DNA of 64,000 bases from JAOACQ01 sp049968515 (GTDB lineage Bacteria > Spirochaetota > Brevinematia > Brevinematales > JAOACQ01): NCBI GenBank assembly GCA_049968515.1, contig JBMFQR010000005.1, positions 22,699 to 86,698 on the forward strand, written 5' to 3'. The notes beneath the pieces were generated by a model that did not search any database, was not told the DNA's origin, and saw only the letters and a list, made by a program, of their open reading frames with translations. This document shows positions 50,706 to 60,467 of the stretch, piece after piece (within the stretch, counting starts at the first letter, position 1; the number at the start of each line of letters is the position of its first letter). A program made the translations under genes and the position numbers.

Positions 50706-51386
50706 TTATACTTTTCTTTTTTTACATAACCATTCTGCCAGTAATAAATCCTCTCTTGTTGTAATCTTTATATTTTTCTCTTCGCCCTGAATTACATAAA
50801 CTTTCTCACCGGCAAATCTTATAAGTTGTGAATCGTCGGTAAAATCAATCTTTTTCTCTCTGAAAGCTCTTTCATGAGCATCAAAAATAAGTCCAAACTC
50901 AAAGACCTGTGGCGTCTGAATCAAAAAAAGCTCTTCCCTATATAAGTATCCCTCAACATTGCCATTTTTAACCCTTGCAATTGTTGAAGTTAATGGTAAA
51001 GCAGGGATTACAGCCTTTTTTTCCAGAACATTGACAAAAAGTCTTCTCATTAAATCCTTTGAAAACAAAGGCCTTGAGCCATCATGTATTGCAACATAAT
51101 CTATGCCAGCATTTTTTAGACTTAAAAGGCCATTTCTTACAGAAAGCTGTCTTGTCTCTCCCCCATCGGTAATCATAACATCAAACTTTCCCCGAATAAT
51201 CTCATTCTTTAACAATTCAATATAATCCCGATGGCAAACAACTACAACAAAATCAACTTCGTTTAAGAACTTTTCTATACTATAAGAAAGAATTGCTTTT
51301 CCGCAAAGTTTCACAAATTGCTTTGGGAGATTTCCACCAAACCTCTTACCACTACCACCAGCAAGAACTATGGCAGCAGTCTTCAT
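50706..51386 (-). CDS. ispD: 2-C-methyl-D-erythritol 4-phosphate cytidylyltransferase
   Basis: The 226-residue product has the N-terminal nucleotide-binding loop VLAGGSGKRFGGNLPKQFVK, the DGSRPLFS motif, and the C-terminal FTDDSQLIRFAGEKV and IKITTREDLLLAEWL typical of IspD. It makes CDP-methylerythritol in the MEP isoprenoid pathway (cytoplasm). It starts within the last 4 bp of secG, so it is translationally coupled to it. Confidence 0.93.
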   Translation of the reverse strand: MKTAAIVLAGGSGKRFGGNLPKQFVKLCGKAILSYSIEKFLNEVDFVVVVCHRDYIELLKNEIIRGKFDVMITDGGETRQLSVRNGLLSLKNAGIDYVAIHDGSRPLFSKDLMRRLFVNVLEKKAVIPALPLTSTIARVKNGNVEGYLYREELFLIQTPQVFEFGLIFDAHERAFREKKIDFTDDSQLIRFAGEKVYVIQGEEKNIKITTREDLLLAEWLCKKRKV

Positions 51387-51742
51387 TTTTGAGGCAAAGG
51401 GAGATTAAGATTGGTATCAACCTCAGCAGAAGCAGAACTCTGAGTTTCTGCAGACTGGGACTGCTCCTTTGTTTCTTTAAGTCTTTCTGCGGCTCTTGCC
51501 CTCTCATAAAACTTAAACTCTCTTACCTTTATATATCCAAGCAAAAATGCTAAAAAGAAAAATATACCCACAAGCCATTTGGTAATCTTTATAAGAACCT
51601 CGTTCGTCTTTGCACCAAAAACACCCATTGCAAAATCACTCCCAAACATTCCAGATTGTGCACCACTTCCAGTCTGCATAAGTATCAATGGAATAAGGAG
51701 TAAAACTACCAATATAAAGATTACAAGCAAAAATGTATACAT
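51383..51742 (-). CDS. secG: preprotein translocase subunit SecG
   Basis: The 119-residue product has two membrane helices (residues 3-22 and 52-70) with the conserved loop LMQTGSGAQSGMFG between them. A C-terminal Q/S/A-rich tail follows. SecG is part of the SecYEG channel. The ATG follows a GGAGG ribosome site. It forms a two-gene unit with ispD. Confidence 0.93.
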   Translation of the reverse strand: MYTFLLVIFILVVLLLIPLILMQTGSGAQSGMFGSDFAMGVFGAKTNEVLIKITKWLVGIFFFLAFLLGYIKVREFKFYERARAAERLKETKEQSQSAETQSSASAEVDTNLNLPLPQK

Positions 51743-51907
51743 TTAACATCCTCCAGAAATCTTGCTACTTTAGATTTTACCACATTTAGAATTTTATGTA
51801 AAATATTTGCAAAATCACATAAAACTTTCCACAACAAACGTTTGGGATTAAGATAATAATTTGACAAACTCCAGAGAATAATATAAATTAATCGAGGAGT
51901 CATAAAT

Positions 51908-53137
51908 TTGAAGCACAAAAAAAATGGCAATGAAACTCTTGACATAATAGCGGATTTCATCTTAAGGCTTTATGAACTTTCCTACATAGAAAGGTGGAAT
52001 GACTCTCCAAAGCCATTTCAGATTACAGAGCTTGATAAACAGGCACATAAAGCCATCATCGTATATCTTGTTGCTCATTTTGAGGAACAGAAAAACACAA
52101 AGATAGACTGGCTTTATTTAATTAAAGGGATTATATTTGAGGCACTTTACCGCTCTGTCCTCACAGATATAAAGCCACAGGTTTATTACAGAATAATGGC
52201 AGAGAAAAAGAATGAAATACATCGTTATGTCACAAAAAAATTAGAAAGAGAACTCTTATTATTCGATAAAAGTGAGTTTGATGACTATTTCTCTTCAGAG
52301 AATAAGCTGGAAAAAAGAATTATAAAAGCCGCACATTTTCTTTCAACATACTGGGAATTTGAAATGATATATTCGATGGGTATCAGGTTTTATGGAATAG
52401 ATGAAATCAGAAAAAACATAGAGGAAACAATAGAAGACTTTTTTGACCTTATAGGTGTAGAAAGAATATATCTCAAAAAGAAAAGCTTTAATTTTGTAGA
52501 CATTATAGGACAGCTAAGATTTCAGAAAAGATGGATACAATCACCGAGAGTACCAGTAACAACTGTGCTCGGACATATGTTTGTGGTCGCCTGCCTCTCT
52601 TTCATTCTCTCATATAAAAAAGAGTTCTGTAACAAAAGAATTTACAATAATTTCTTTGCTGCACTCTTTCATGATATACCCGAGGTTGCCACAAGAGATA
52701 TAGTCTCCCCGGTAAAAAAAGAGGCCGACCTCGAGAAGGTGATAAAAAATTATGAAAAAGAACAGGTTGAGGAAAGAATCATTCCTTTGCTTCCAGACTT
52801 TCTTCATCAGGAATTCAAATATCTTATGGGCATTATAGATGAAAAAACCTTTGATGAATTTTCAAACAGAATCATAAAAAATGGTAAGGCATTAAGATGT
52901 GAAGAGATCAATCCTTCTGAAAATAGAGAAGAGTTTTCCCCTATTGATGGAGATTTAATAAAGATCTGTGATAAAATCGCTGCTTTTACTGAGGCCAGTC
53001 TTTCGATACACCATGGTCTTAAATCCAGACATCTTGAAGAAGGAATGACATCGGTCTACAAAAAGCTTAAAGGAAGCGAATATGAACCAATGCTTTCTGC
53101 ATTCTTAAAAAAGCTTGAGCTCTCCGAGAGTTTTTAA
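51908..53137 (+). CDS. HD-domain phosphohydrolase (YfbR-like)
   Basis: The 409-residue protein has a helical N-terminal half and an HD domain (about residues 205-330): VLGHMFVVACL, AALFHDIPEVATRDI (the HD pair), and ICDKIAAFTEASLSI near the end (Asp ligand). This matches HD_3/YfbR-type 5'-nucleotidase families, but the protein is longer than those (about 190 residues). The substrate is unknown, probably a nucleotide. It starts with TTG (51908), with GAGGAG 8 nt upstream and a TTGACA-type promoter near 51860. Its end overlaps the convergent aminotransferase gene by 33 bp. Confidence 0.8.
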   Translation: MKHKKNGNETLDIIADFILRLYELSYIERWNDSPKPFQITELDKQAHKAIIVYLVAHFEEQKNTKIDWLYLIKGIIFEALYRSVLTDIKPQVYYRIMAEKKNEIHRYVTKKLERELLLFDKSEFDDYFSSENKLEKRIIKAAHFLSTYWEFEMIYSMGIRFYGIDEIRKNIEETIEDFFDLIGVERIYLKKKSFNFVDIIGQLRFQKRWIQSPRVPVTTVLGHMFVVACLSFILSYKKEFCNKRIYNNFFAALFHDIPEVATRDIVSPVKKEADLEKVIKNYEKEQVEERIIPLLPDFLHQEFKYLMGIIDEKTFDEFSNRIIKNGKALRCEEINPSENREEFSPIDGDLIKICDKIAAFTEASLSIHHGLKSRHLEEGMTSVYKKLKGSEYEPMLSAFLKKLELSESF

Positions 53138-54331
53138 GAATTCCTCCGCTACATAACTGGCATCCTGAGTTTTAAGTGTTGAATAGAGAGGCAGACTTAT
53201 CTCAGATTTATAAGCCTCATAGCAGACTGGATAGTCTTTAATGTTATAACCAAGCTTAACATAAGCAGGGTGCATTACCACAGGTATGAAATGTACATTA
53301 AGAGAGATTTTTTTATCTGACATTTTCTGAATGATAGTGTTTCTTTTTTCTTCGGAAATCCCCTTTATCCTTAGTGGATAAAGATGATAAGAAGATTCCT
53401 TAATATCTGTCTTAAAAATTGGCAGAATAAAATTCTCATTAACAAAATATTTCGAGTAAATTTCTGAAATCTTTTTCCTTTCGGGAAGCATTTCACTCTC
53501 ATATCTTTCAAGCTGGGAAATGCCAATTGCTGCGGCTATATCCGTCATATTGTATTTATAACCAATCTCCTGAATCTCATAGTACCATCCATTTCTCTCA
53601 TTAAATTTTGAAAATGCGTCCCTGTTCTGTCCGTGAAGGGAAAGAAGCTTTAATCTTCTGTAAATCTCGTCAGCAGAAAGCCCACCCTGTGAATTAAATG
53701 TAATAGCTCCTCCCTCAGCAGTTGTGATATTCTTGATTGCATGAAATGAAAAGACTGTAAAATCAGCTATTCCTCCTACCTTCTTCCCCTTATAAACTGC
53801 TCCAAAGGAATGGGCTGAATCAGAAATCAATACAACCTTGTCAAAGTAAGATTGCAAACTCCTCTGCCGGGGTAAATATAATTTCTTCTTATATTCGCAG
53901 ACTGACTTTATCTCATCATAATCACATGGAAACCCGCCAAAATCAACAGATATGATGGCTTTTGTCCTTTTGTTTATTGCTCTTTCAATATGTTCCACAC
54001 TGATATTAAAATCTTTAAAATTTATATCCACAAAGACTGGCTTTGCTCCTGTATGCAGGATAACATTGGATGTGGCTGCAAATGTGTATGGAGTCGTAAT
54101 AACCTCATCACCCTTCCCGATGTCCAAAAGCCTCAAAACAAGCTCAAGACCAGCAGTTGCAGAATTTAGTGCCACAGTCTTTTCCGTACCACAATACTTG
54201 CTGATCTCATCCTCAAACTCTCTGACCTTTGGCCCGGTCGTTATCCAGCCGCTTTTCAAAACCTCAATAACCGCATTAATTTCTCTTTCCGTAATATCAG
54301 GTGGAGAAAAAGGAATTCTTCTCTCATTCAT
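53105..54331 (-). CDS. DegT/DnrJ/EryC1 family sugar aminotransferase
   Basis: The 408-residue PLP enzyme converts a nucleotide-linked keto sugar to an amino sugar for surface polysaccharide. Motifs are SGWITTGPKVREFEDEI, LNSATAGLELVLRLL, DEVITTPYTFAATSN, ISDSAHSFGA and FSFHAIKNITTAEGGAI (PLP Lys). It is coupled to the upstream dehydratase gene, whose stop overlaps the ATG (ATGAATGA). The dehydratase plus aminotransferase pair resembles the PglF-PglE type route to 4-amino-4,6-dideoxy sugars. Start 54331 has GGAAGAAG upstream. Confidence 0.9.
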   Translation of the reverse strand: MNERRIPFSPPDITEREINAVIEVLKSGWITTGPKVREFEDEISKYCGTEKTVALNSATAGLELVLRLLDIGKGDEVITTPYTFAATSNVILHTGAKPVFVDINFKDFNISVEHIERAINKRTKAIISVDFGGFPCDYDEIKSVCEYKKKLYLPRQRSLQSYFDKVVLISDSAHSFGAVYKGKKVGGIADFTVFSFHAIKNITTAEGGAITFNSQGGLSADEIYRRLKLLSLHGQNRDAFSKFNERNGWYYEIQEIGYKYNMTDIAAAIGISQLERYESEMLPERKKISEIYSKYFVNENFILPIFKTDIKESSYHLYPLRIKGISEEKRNTIIQKMSDKKISLNVHFIPVVMHPAYVKLGYNIKDYPVCYEAYKSEISLPLYSTLKTQDASYVAEEFLKTLGELKLF

Positions 54332-55736
54332 AAACTTCTTCCTGTGTGTATTCATTGCAGTATTTTTTTATGACTTTAAGTATCTTTTCAACATCAAAGG
54401 TATCCGCAACCTCTTCAAACTCCTTTATCATTTTATAAATCTCATCCTTAGAAAATATAAGCTCTTTCTCTTTTGAAATAAAAAGCTTTTCAAATTTAGA
54501 GGAAATCAATTTTTCCCTGTTACTCATTATTTCCTCATGTAGCTTTTCACCCTTTTTCAGCCCCGTAAATACAATAGGTATCTCGTCCTCATTGTAGCCA
54601 TACAAATAAAGCATATTCCTTGCAAGATCCACTATCTTTACAGGTTTGCCCATATCGAGAACAAAAATCTCCCCTTCCAGAACAGTAGGCGATTTGATAA
54701 CGAGTCTTGATGCCTCACGAATTGACATAAAATATCTGGTAACCTCCGGATGAGTAACAGTTAGAGGTCCTCCACTTTCTATCTGTTCTTTAAAGGTTAA
54801 TACAACGCTTCCCCTTGAACCTAAAACATTGCCAAATCTCACAATATTAAATCTTGTTTTACAGAACTTATTAAGCGAGAGAACTATCTTTTCTGCAATT
54901 CTCTTTGTTGCTCCCATTACAGATCTTGGATTTATAGCCTTATCTGTAGAAATAAGGACAAAATTTTTAACTCCACTTTCAATGGCGACACTTGCAACAT
55001 TGAAACTACCAATTATGTTGTTTTTTACAGCCTCATCGGGATATTTTTCCATCAAAGGAACATGCTTATGAGCAGCAGCATGAAAAACAATATCTGGGGA
55101 AAACTTTTTCATTTCATATTTTATTTTCTTTAAGTCTCTTATATCACCAATAACATATTTTAGTTTTTCAACCCCTTTGTGTCTTATAAGAAGGGAGTGA
55201 ATGGAATTCTCCCCATGCCCCAGAACCATTATTTCAGCTACGGGAAGTGAGAGAAGTTGATTGACTATCTCACTACCTATAGAACCTCCCCCCCCTGTAA
55301 CAAATATTCTCTTATCCTTATAAAAGGGAGAGATGGTTTCGACATCAAACCCCACCTCTTCCCTTCCAAGTAGATCGTCAAAGTTCACCTTTCTTATCTG
55401 TCTCAAATCAAAGCTACCCTCAACAATCTCATAAAAACCGGGAACAATCTTAACCTGAACCCTTAATGGCAGAACAATCTTCAATATCTTCTTTATTGTC
55501 TGTTCGTTAGCAGAAGGAATGGCTATCAAAACCTCATCAACACTATATTTTTTTATTATGAATGAAGCCTCATCAATTTTTCCGAGGACAGGAAAGTCAA
55601 GAACATATTCAAGGGATGGATTATCATCGAGAAAACCAATAACATTATAAAGTTTTTCCAATCTTTCATTATTCTGTATTAGAGATACTGCTATCTGTCC
55701 GGCCACACCGGCACCTATTACAAGCACATTTTTCAT
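54324..55736 (-). CDS. nucleotide-sugar 4,6-dehydratase (CapD/FlaA1/PglF-type), soluble form
   Basis: The 470-residue product has an N-terminal nucleotide-binding CoA-binding-like domain (VLVIGAGVAGQIAV; residues 1-125) and an extended SDR domain (about 140-440): FVTGGGGSIGSEIVNQLL, VFHAAAHKHVPLME, STDKAINPRSVMGATKRIAE and RFGNVLGSRGSV. The MGATKR motif replaces the usual Y-x3-K, as in the CapD/PglF family. The N-terminal membrane helices of WbpM/PglF are absent. It probably dehydrates UDP-GlcNAc and feeds the DegT aminotransferase. The gap 55737-55871 up to the divergent gene holds no clear promoter. Confidence 0.9.
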   Translation of the reverse strand: MKNVLVIGAGVAGQIAVSLIQNNERLEKLYNVIGFLDDNPSLEYVLDFPVLGKIDEASFIIKKYSVDEVLIAIPSANEQTIKKILKIVLPLRVQVKIVPGFYEIVEGSFDLRQIRKVNFDDLLGREEVGFDVETISPFYKDKRIFVTGGGGSIGSEIVNQLLSLPVAEIMVLGHGENSIHSLLIRHKGVEKLKYVIGDIRDLKKIKYEMKKFSPDIVFHAAAHKHVPLMEKYPDEAVKNNIIGSFNVASVAIESGVKNFVLISTDKAINPRSVMGATKRIAEKIVLSLNKFCKTRFNIVRFGNVLGSRGSVVLTFKEQIESGGPLTVTHPEVTRYFMSIREASRLVIKSPTVLEGEIFVLDMGKPVKIVDLARNMLYLYGYNEDEIPIVFTGLKKGEKLHEEIMSNREKLISSKFEKLFISKEKELIFSKDEIYKMIKEFEEVADTFDVEKILKVIKKYCNEYTQEEVYE

Positions 55737-55871
55737 ATAAAATTCCAGAAATATTGCTTAGTCTTCATATCCCTCACGAAATCTATTATCGGTATGATTG
55801 GATATTTAATAAGGGCATTCGGTCTTTTGACGATTGATATTAATTTTTATTAACTTAAAAAAGGAATAAAA

Positions 55872-56591
55872 ATGGAATTTTTTAACAACATTATCAATCT
55901 AATTCTCTATTTTTCTATTACTTCTTTTATGGGATGGTGCATTGAAACAATCTACAGGAGTATAAGAAACAAAAAGTTTATTAACCCCGGTTTTTTGTAT
56001 GGCCCATTTCTACCAATTTACGGCTTTGGTGCAATATTTATTTACTTGGCTGACTTATATCTTGGCAGGATAAGTATTTTCTTAAAAATTCCCCTATGGT
56101 TCATAATTACCTCAGCCCTCGAATACATTTCTTCTTGGATACTTGAAAAGATTTTCTCACTGAAGCTCTGGGACTATTCGAACCATAAATTTAACCTAAA
56201 TGGAAGAATTTCTTTAACATTCTCCATTATCTGGACACTTTTTTCAGCCTTTGCCATATATGTTGTTCAACCAGCAGTTTTCACTTTAATAGGGAAAATG
56301 GATGTGCGGCTGGCTTATTTCCTCGCTGGTCAATTTGTTGCCTATTTTATAATAGATTGTGTATTCTCAGCGAAGCTATATGCTGGCATTATTGAATTTA
56401 TTAAATTCCCTGATTTAATTTTTGCCAGAATAAGTGAAAATATCTCAAAATTGCCTTTTTATTTAAGAAGAATGATAAGACCCCTTGTGTCTTTTCCTAA
56501 TTTGATGAAAGAAGTATTATTCAGACAGAGCAAGATTCCAAAAATATTGCTCGAAGAGATTAAAAAGAGAGTATACGGAAAGAAAGGATGA
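55872..56591 (+). CDS. CmpB-like putative ABC transporter membrane protein
   Basis: The 239-residue product has five to six membrane helices. It has the family signature FMGWCIETIYRSIRNKKFIN-PGFLYGPFLPIYGFGAI (CmpB type) and LWDYSNHKFNLNGRISL. The family is annotated as a putative ABC transporter membrane component, but no ATPase partner is established. The Gld-type ABC genes follow 124 bp later on the same strand. The C-terminal 60 residues are basic and probably cytoplasmic. Confidence 0.8.
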   Translation: MEFFNNIINLILYFSITSFMGWCIETIYRSIRNKKFINPGFLYGPFLPIYGFGAIFIYLADLYLGRISIFLKIPLWFIITSALEYISSWILEKIFSLKLWDYSNHKFNLNGRISLTFSIIWTLFSAFAIYVVQPAVFTLIGKMDVRLAYFLAGQFVAYFIIDCVFSAKLYAGIIEFIKFPDLIFARISENISKLPFYLRRMIRPLVSFPNLMKEVLFRQSKIPKILLEEIKKRVYGKKG

Positions 56592-56714
56592 GATAGTTAG
56601 TTTCATCTTTTTCATCCTTTCGAGCACAAAATTTGATTTTTATCGAAAAAAGAAATAAAATTTACCTTTGCCTTAAGTTTGTCATTATAGTCTGAAAAAC
56701 GGAGGCTGAAAAGA

Positions 56715-57653
56715 ATGATAGAGGTAAAAAATCTAACCAAATACTATGGAGATTTCTTGGCAGTCAATTCAATTAATTTTAAAATAGAAAAGGGAGAGAT
56801 TGTAGGACTGCTTGGTCCAAATGGTGCAGGAAAATCCACTACCATAAGAATGCTTACAGGATATTATACTCCAAGCTCAGGGAGTATAAAAATCAACAAT
56901 TTACCTGTAGAAGAAAATCCACTTCTTGTTAAAAGCTTCATTGGCTATATTCCGGAAGCTTCTCCTCTGTATTCCGAAATGGTGGTATACGACTATCTTA
57001 AGTTTATAGCAAAGATTCAGGATGTCCCGGATAACAAGATAGAAGAAAGAATTGACTTTGTTGTAGAAAAGTGTGGACTTGTGGAAATGGTTTACAAGAA
57101 AATTGGAGAGCTTTCCAAAGGATACAGGCAAAGGACTGGACTTGCCCATGCTATAATCCACAATCCACCTATTCTGATTCTTGATGAACCGACATCGGGA
57201 CTTGACCCCAACCAGATTGTTGAGATAAGAGAGCTAATAAAGGAACTCGGTAAAGAAAAGACCGTCCTGCTTTCAAGCCATATCTTAAGTGAGGTTCAGG
57301 CCACATGTAACAGAGTAATTATCATAAACAAGGGAAATATCGTGGCTGATGGAGCTACATCAGAGCTACTTAAAGGTGGCTCCGACTACGAAAGGTTTTC
57401 AATATCTGTAAAAACAACTGATTCAAAAGAAAAGATTAAAGAACTGCTTTATGTTGAGAATAGTATTATTGAGGTTGTTGAAAAAGAGGAAGGTTTAAAA
57501 CAAATTATACTTTCAATATCCAATAAAGAAAACAAAAACATTGAGGAAATAATCCACAGAAAAATAAAGTCTACTGATTGGATTCTCTACGAATTTAAGA
57601 AAGAAGAACAAACATTAGAGCAGTTATTTAAAGAACTTACAAAGGAGGAATAG
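56715..57653 (+). CDS. Gld-type ABC transporter ATP-binding protein
   Basis: The 312-residue ATPase has Walker A LLGPNGAGKSTTIRML, signature GELSKGYRQRTGLAHA, Walker B LILDEPTSGLDPNQI and H-loop LLSSHILSEV. A C-terminal extension of about 90 residues resembles the GldA-type ATPases. It is operonic with a permease, a GldG-like protein and a DUF4340 protein. In Bacteroidetes such systems are linked to gliding; in spirochaetes they are found without gliding, and their substrate is unknown. GGAGG precedes the ATG. Confidence 0.9.
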   Translation: MIEVKNLTKYYGDFLAVNSINFKIEKGEIVGLLGPNGAGKSTTIRMLTGYYTPSSGSIKINNLPVEENPLLVKSFIGYIPEASPLYSEMVVYDYLKFIAKIQDVPDNKIEERIDFVVEKCGLVEMVYKKIGELSKGYRQRTGLAHAIIHNPPILILDEPTSGLDPNQIVEIRELIKELGKEKTVLLSSHILSEVQATCNRVIIINKGNIVADGATSELLKGGSDYERFSISVKTTDSKEKIKELLYVENSIIEVVEKEEGLKQIILSISNKENKNIEEIIHRKIKSTDWILYEFKKEEQTLEQLFKELTKEE

Positions 57654-57656
57654 CTT

Positions 57657-58379
57657 ATGATACAGATAAAGAAAATCTACTATCTTATTTATAAAGAGTT
57701 AAGATACTTCTTTTTCTCACCCGTAGCTTATATATTCATATGTATATTTCTTATAGCTCTCGGATGGCTTTATTTCTCAAGATTCTTCTTATACAATCAG
57801 CTTGAAATGAGGGAATTTTTTAACATTCTTCCCATTGTGCTCTCTTTCGTGGTGCCTGCCATTACAATGGGATTATTTTCAGAAGAGTTTGCAGTTGGCT
57901 CTTATGAGGTTATTTCGACCACATCTGTCTCAATTTTAGATATAATAATTGGCAAGTTTGCAGCTGCAATAATCTTTATGTATATTGCTCTTCTACCAAC
58001 AATTATGTACCCTATTACTCTTAAATTTTTAGGTGAGCTTGATATAGGACCAATAATTGGTGGATATATTGGCTCTGTCTTTCTGATTGCCGCCCTCGTC
58101 TCAATCGGACTATTTGCATCCTCTCTCTCAAAAAGCCAGATAATCTCATTCATAATCTCTCTCGCAATCTCTGTGGTCCTCTGCCTTATACTCGGTCTTA
58201 TGAAAGCCGTAACTCCACCATTTTTAGTTGACATAATTGATAGTATTTCTTTCAGCACAAGATTTGCAAACATTGCAAAAGGCATTATAGATTTGAGAGA
58301 CATTTTCTACTTCATTATCATAACAATAGCAGGAATATATGCCACATATCAAAACCTTGAAAACAGAAAGATTGATTGA
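57657..58379 (+). CDS. ABC-2 type permease (GldF-like)
   Basis: The 240-residue product has six membrane helices (first at residues 20-42). The region MREFFNILPIVLSFVVPAIT-MGLFSEEFAVGSYEVISTTSV is typical of the ABC-2/GldF permease family. It ends with helices at 150-200 and 215-235. The start lies 4 bp after the ATPase stop; GGAGGAA is upstream. Confidence 0.9.
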   Translation: MIQIKKIYYLIYKELRYFFFSPVAYIFICIFLIALGWLYFSRFFLYNQLEMREFFNILPIVLSFVVPAITMGLFSEEFAVGSYEVISTTSVSILDIIIGKFAAAIIFMYIALLPTIMYPITLKFLGELDIGPIIGGYIGSVFLIAALVSIGLFASSLSKSQIISFIISLAISVVLCLILGLMKAVTPPFLVDIIDSISFSTRFANIAKGIIDLRDIFYFIIITIAGIYATYQNLENRKID

Positions 58380-58391
58380 GGAGCTTGAATT

Positions 58392-60467
58392 ATGAAGAAG
58401 ATATCTGAGTTTCTAAGAAATATAAAGATTTCAAGAAGGCTGGATCTTATCCTGACATTCTTACTCATTCTGCTTAATCTTTTTATGCTTGCGGGAATAT
58501 TTGAGAAAATCTACTTCAGGATTGACCTTACAAACGACAAAAAATACTCCCTTTCCACCCACACAAAAGATATACTAAAGGAGGTAAAACAGCCTCTGAC
58601 CATAAAGGTCTTTTTCTCCCAGAATCTGCCAGCCCCATACAATAGCTACGAAAGATATCTGAGAGATTTACTTGATGAATACAAAGCATCGGGAAGAAAC
58701 AAAATAAAAATCGACTTTGTGGATCTAAAAAAGGAGCCAGATTCACCAAAAGACTATGGAATATATCCTGTTACACTTGAAGTGGTAGAAAAAGATCAGC
58801 TTCAGTATAAGAAAGCATACCTCGGAGTGGCATTCATTTATGGTGACCTGATTGAAAAAATTCCACAACTTTCTACAACTGAAGGTCTCGAATACAGAAT
58901 CACCTCAATCATTGCCAAAATGATAAACAAGGTAAATGCGATAAACAATCTTGATGGTGAATTTGAAATTTACTTATTTGGCAACACAAAACTTCCTATA
59001 GAAGGAATTGAAAACCTTCAGGATTCTACTGCTGCGGCTATTCTAAATATAAAAAATAAGTTAAATGGTAAAGTATACTATAAATTTCTGGACACTTACA
59101 TTAATAATAGTGAAGTCAGTGAAATGATAAAAAAATACAAATTTCCTGCAGTATATCTTAAAAATCTACCTTCTTATAACTCAAAGCTTTTCCCTTCGGG
59201 AAAGGGATACATTGGCATACTTGTAAAATACAAAGACAACTACAGATTTGTAAACATTCTTGAGGAAGATGAAGAAGGAAATCTTTACATAATGGGGAAA
59301 TATGCGCTGGAAGAAAATCTTATGAGTACAATTGAAAATCTCCTTGCCATTAAGAAAAAGGTTGGATATCTTACAGGTCATGGTGAGCCAGAATTTATTG
59401 AAGCCTATGGTAGCGAAGATACGGGAGATTCCGTATCAAGGCTTTCAAAATTTATAGATGAAAACTACGAATTTAAACCTATCACAATACTTAAAACTCC
59501 AATCCCTGATGACATAGATGTTCTTCTTATAGTAGAACCTAAATTTCCAATAAGTAGAGATGAATTGTTCAAAATTGATCAGTTCATTATGTCAGGTAAG
59601 CCAGTTATATTCTTTGTAGGGGGATTGTTTTTCCCCCTTACAGATAAAGCAGCACTTATGGCAGGGAATATGCCAGTTGGTGTAATTCCCCAGACTGGTC
59701 TTTATGAAATGCTTTCAAATTATGGAATTATAATCAACCACAATCTTATACTCGACAAAAATTGTTATAAGGCAGAAATTCCAAAACTCTATGGCGGCGG
59801 GATTCAGGATGTATACTATGCACCGATTGTAGAAAAGGAAAACATTTCACAGACTCATCCCATTACAAAAAAGGTTAAAGGGATGTTTTTAATTAAAACA
59901 TCCTCTCTATCAGTAATTACAAACAACAATCTAAAAGTAAGCCCGCTTGTGAAAACCTCAACAAACTCTTGGCAGGAGGGGAAAGGCATTGCCCTTTCTC
60001 CAGCATACCTTGCAACAAGGATTCCAGATAAGTTTACTAATTTTACTACTGCTGCGGTTATCGAAGGGGGGTTCAAAAGCTACTTTGCTTCCGACCCAAA
60101 TTATGCAAAAGATAGAATTAACGAAACACAAAATGGGAAAATGGTGGTTGTTGCCTCTGGTGATATGGCAAAGAATGTCATATTAGATATTGATGGGGTA
60201 TCTCCAAACTCAATATTCGTGAGAAACATCATTGATTGGGCAATGGGAAATTCTGATTTGATATCTTTAAGAATAAAAGGGCTCGGCTACAATCCACCCA
60301 AGAAGACAACCGAAATCACAAGAGCTTTCATAAAATGGTTTAACACTGTTGGAACTGCAATAATTGTGGTAATAATAGGTTTAATTTTATGGCAATCAGA
60401 TATACAGAGAAGAAAAAAAATTAAAAAACTCTTTTTAGAAAAATTCTATGGAGGAAAAGGAAAATGA
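58392..60467 (+). CDS. GldG-like ABC-associated periplasmic protein
   Basis: The 691-residue product has a membrane helix near the N-terminus (residues 18-38), then RIDLTNDKKYSLSTHTKDIL, the typical start of the GldG/ABC_transp_aux domain, and KVGYLTGHGEPEF within it. A second membrane helix lies near the C-terminus (residues 655-675, TAIIVVIIGLILWQ) with a basic tail. It is presumably exposed to the periplasm and works with the ATPase and permease. Its stop overlaps the DUF4340 start by 4 bp. Confidence 0.88.
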   Translation: MKKISEFLRNIKISRRLDLILTFLLILLNLFMLAGIFEKIYFRIDLTNDKKYSLSTHTKDILKEVKQPLTIKVFFSQNLPAPYNSYERYLRDLLDEYKASGRNKIKIDFVDLKKEPDSPKDYGIYPVTLEVVEKDQLQYKKAYLGVAFIYGDLIEKIPQLSTTEGLEYRITSIIAKMINKVNAINNLDGEFEIYLFGNTKLPIEGIENLQDSTAAAILNIKNKLNGKVYYKFLDTYINNSEVSEMIKKYKFPAVYLKNLPSYNSKLFPSGKGYIGILVKYKDNYRFVNILEEDEEGNLYIMGKYALEENLMSTIENLLAIKKKVGYLTGHGEPEFIEAYGSEDTGDSVSRLSKFIDENYEFKPITILKTPIPDDIDVLLIVEPKFPISRDELFKIDQFIMSGKPVIFFVGGLFFPLTDKAALMAGNMPVGVIPQTGLYEMLSNYGIIINHNLILDKNCYKAEIPKLYGGGIQDVYYAPIVEKENISQTHPITKKVKGMFLIKTSSLSVITNNNLKVSPLVKTSTNSWQEGKGIALSPAYLATRIPDKFTNFTTAAVIEGGFKSYFASDPNYAKDRINETQNGKMVVVASGDMAKNVILDIDGVSPNSIFVRNIIDWAMGNSDLISLRIKGLGYNPPKKTTEITRAFIKWFNTVGTAIIVVIIGLILWQSDIQRRKKIKKLFLEKFYGGKGK

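Noticed and set aside
53952..54476. Plus-strand open frames within the nucleotide-sugar genes
   Set aside because: They are antisense to well-conserved aminotransferase and dehydratase genes and show no recognised motif.
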